Positions 16,510-16,777 of a stretch of 16,777 nucleotides of DNA are shown one piece after another (position 1 is the first letter of the stretch; the number at the start of each line of letters is the position of its first letter). Source of the DNA: Bacteroidaceae bacterium. GTDB taxonomy: Bacteria; Bacteroidota; Bacteroidia; Bacteroidales; Bacteroidaceae. The notes under the pieces were generated by a model that saw nothing but the letters and a program-made list of their open reading frames with translations, was not told where the DNA came from and made no database searches. Made by a program: the position numbers and the translations under genes. The stretch lies in assembly GCA_900771425.1 (NCBI GenBank), contig CAAGNV010000036.1:1-16777 (forward strand), in the 5' to 3' direction.

Positions 16510-16777
16510 GCTGACTCATGGACTGACTTTTATTTTAACCACGGAAAGAACGAAATAAACGGAAGAAATGTCAATGTAAAATGATTGGGATGATGGTGGT
16601 TGTCACCACTTGGTGGTGCAAGTCCCACTTTTCCTTGCGAGCAGGCTCGCAGATAAAAGCGGAACTCACACCACCAACCTCTTACAGAGGCTTCATCATC
16701 CTCAATCGGAAAATCCATGAAAACGCTAATGCTGAAAACTAAAACATTTTAAAATATAAGTTTGCCCATGAGTCAGC
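16510..16777. mobile_element. Small element with 12-bp terminal inverted repeats (MITE-like), may extend past the window
   Basis: GCTGACTCATGG (16510-16521) is exactly repeated in inverse orientation as CCATGAGTCAGC (16766-16777). The 268 bp they enclose code for nothing convincing and hold a large dyad-symmetric core. That is the layout of a miniature inverted-repeat element moved by a transposase encoded elsewhere. The repeats could be longer, since the right one ends at the last base of the window, so target-site duplication cannot be judged. I do not recognise the family. Confidence 0.5.
16583..16707. other. Four-way-junction cloverleaf element (structured RNA or ssDNA fold)
   Basis: Outer stem: 16583-16595 with 16694-16707 (13 bp, one bulged T). 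Arm 1: GTGGT-tgtc-ACCAC, 16596-16609. Arm 2: TTGGTGGTG (16610-16618) with CACCACCAA (16669-16677), extended by AGTCC/GGAACT, CTTTT/AAAAG and capped by TGCGAG-cagg-CTCGCA (16636-16651). Arm 3: CCTCT-tac-AGAGG, 16678-16690. The arms follow each other with almost no unpaired junction base, so most of the 125 nt are paired. Either strand could fold this way. It matches no structured RNA that I can name. Confidence 0.65.

Noticed and set aside
16018..16510. Invertible promoter switch as in some Bacteroidales surface loci
   Set aside because: I found no inverted repeats flanking either promoter box and no recombinase gene in the window.
16583..16707. Part of a group II intron, because of the GTGCAAGTCC stretch
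   Set aside because: No domain V-like hairpin, no reverse transcriptase and no intron-end consensus are visible; the resemblance is one short string.
16530..16718. Minus-strand frame of 62 codons across the cloverleaf
   Set aside because: The complementary stems explain the sequence better than coding; codon composition is dictated by the dyads and no known domain appears.
1..16777. tRNA, rRNA or CRISPR array
   Set aside because: No tRNA cloverleaf with a T-arm consensus, no rRNA signature and no regularly spaced repeats with spacers were seen; the 9-bp arrays have no spacers.

Overview
The window looks like chromosomal DNA from a Bacteroidales bacterium, most likely Prevotella or Bacteroides-like. 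This rests on the protein families (FimB/Mfa2 and Mfa1-type fimbrillins, DUF3575 and DUF3868 proteins), the Bacteroidetes-type promoter boxes (TAnnTTTG with an upstream TTTG) and the weak ribosome-binding sites. I could not fix the genus. All supported genes lie on the minus strand, so the locus is read from high to low coordinates. It is a type V (Bacteroidales) pilus gene cluster.

Order in the direction of transcription: (1) a control region with one very good promoter (16315-16346), a possible second promoter (16076-16083) and an unexplained leader of about 290 nt; (2) a TlpA/thioredoxin-like lipoprotein (15430-16017); (3) a DUF3575 outer-membrane-type protein (14692-15267); (4) a DUF3868 protein with an OmpA-like segment and a TPR-like tail (13194-14624); (5) a 655-residue Mfa1-like major fimbrillin (11100-13067); (6) a FimB/Mfa2 anchor lipoprotein (9783-10898); (7, 8) two minor fimbrillins (8040-9701 and 6533-8008); (9) a giant secreted modular protein of more than 2070 residues that starts at 6211 and is cut by the left edge. 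Genes 5-9 match the order of the Porphyromonas gingivalis mfa1-mfa5 cluster (major pilin, anchor, two accessory pilins, large tip or surface protein), so the giant protein is probably the Mfa5-position adhesin. Its sequence consists of beta-sandwich, carbohydrate-binding-like modules, not anything I can match to known Mfa5.

The non-coding sequence carries signals of its own. A strong stem-loop with a U-tract follows the major pilin gene and could lower expression of the downstream genes. A degenerate 9-bp repeat (consensus TATGGGACT) fills three separate intergenic gaps and in two of them touches the upstream stop codon. The 321-nt leader of the giant gene has a 98-nt stretch with no G on the coding strand and an 8-bp homopolymer.

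The right-hand 400 bp hold no convincing gene. They hold a small element bounded by perfect 12-bp inverted repeats (16510-16521 and 16766-16777), with a 125-nt interior that folds into a compact four-way-junction cloverleaf. It is probably a non-autonomous mobile element or a structured RNA, and I do not recognise its family.

Working model: the thioredoxin-like protein and the DUF3575/DUF3868 pair act in the envelope during assembly. The three fimbrillins are exported as lipoproteins, carry a T-R-A processing site and polymerise on the FimB/Mfa2 anchor. The giant protein provides binding specificity at the tip or surface.
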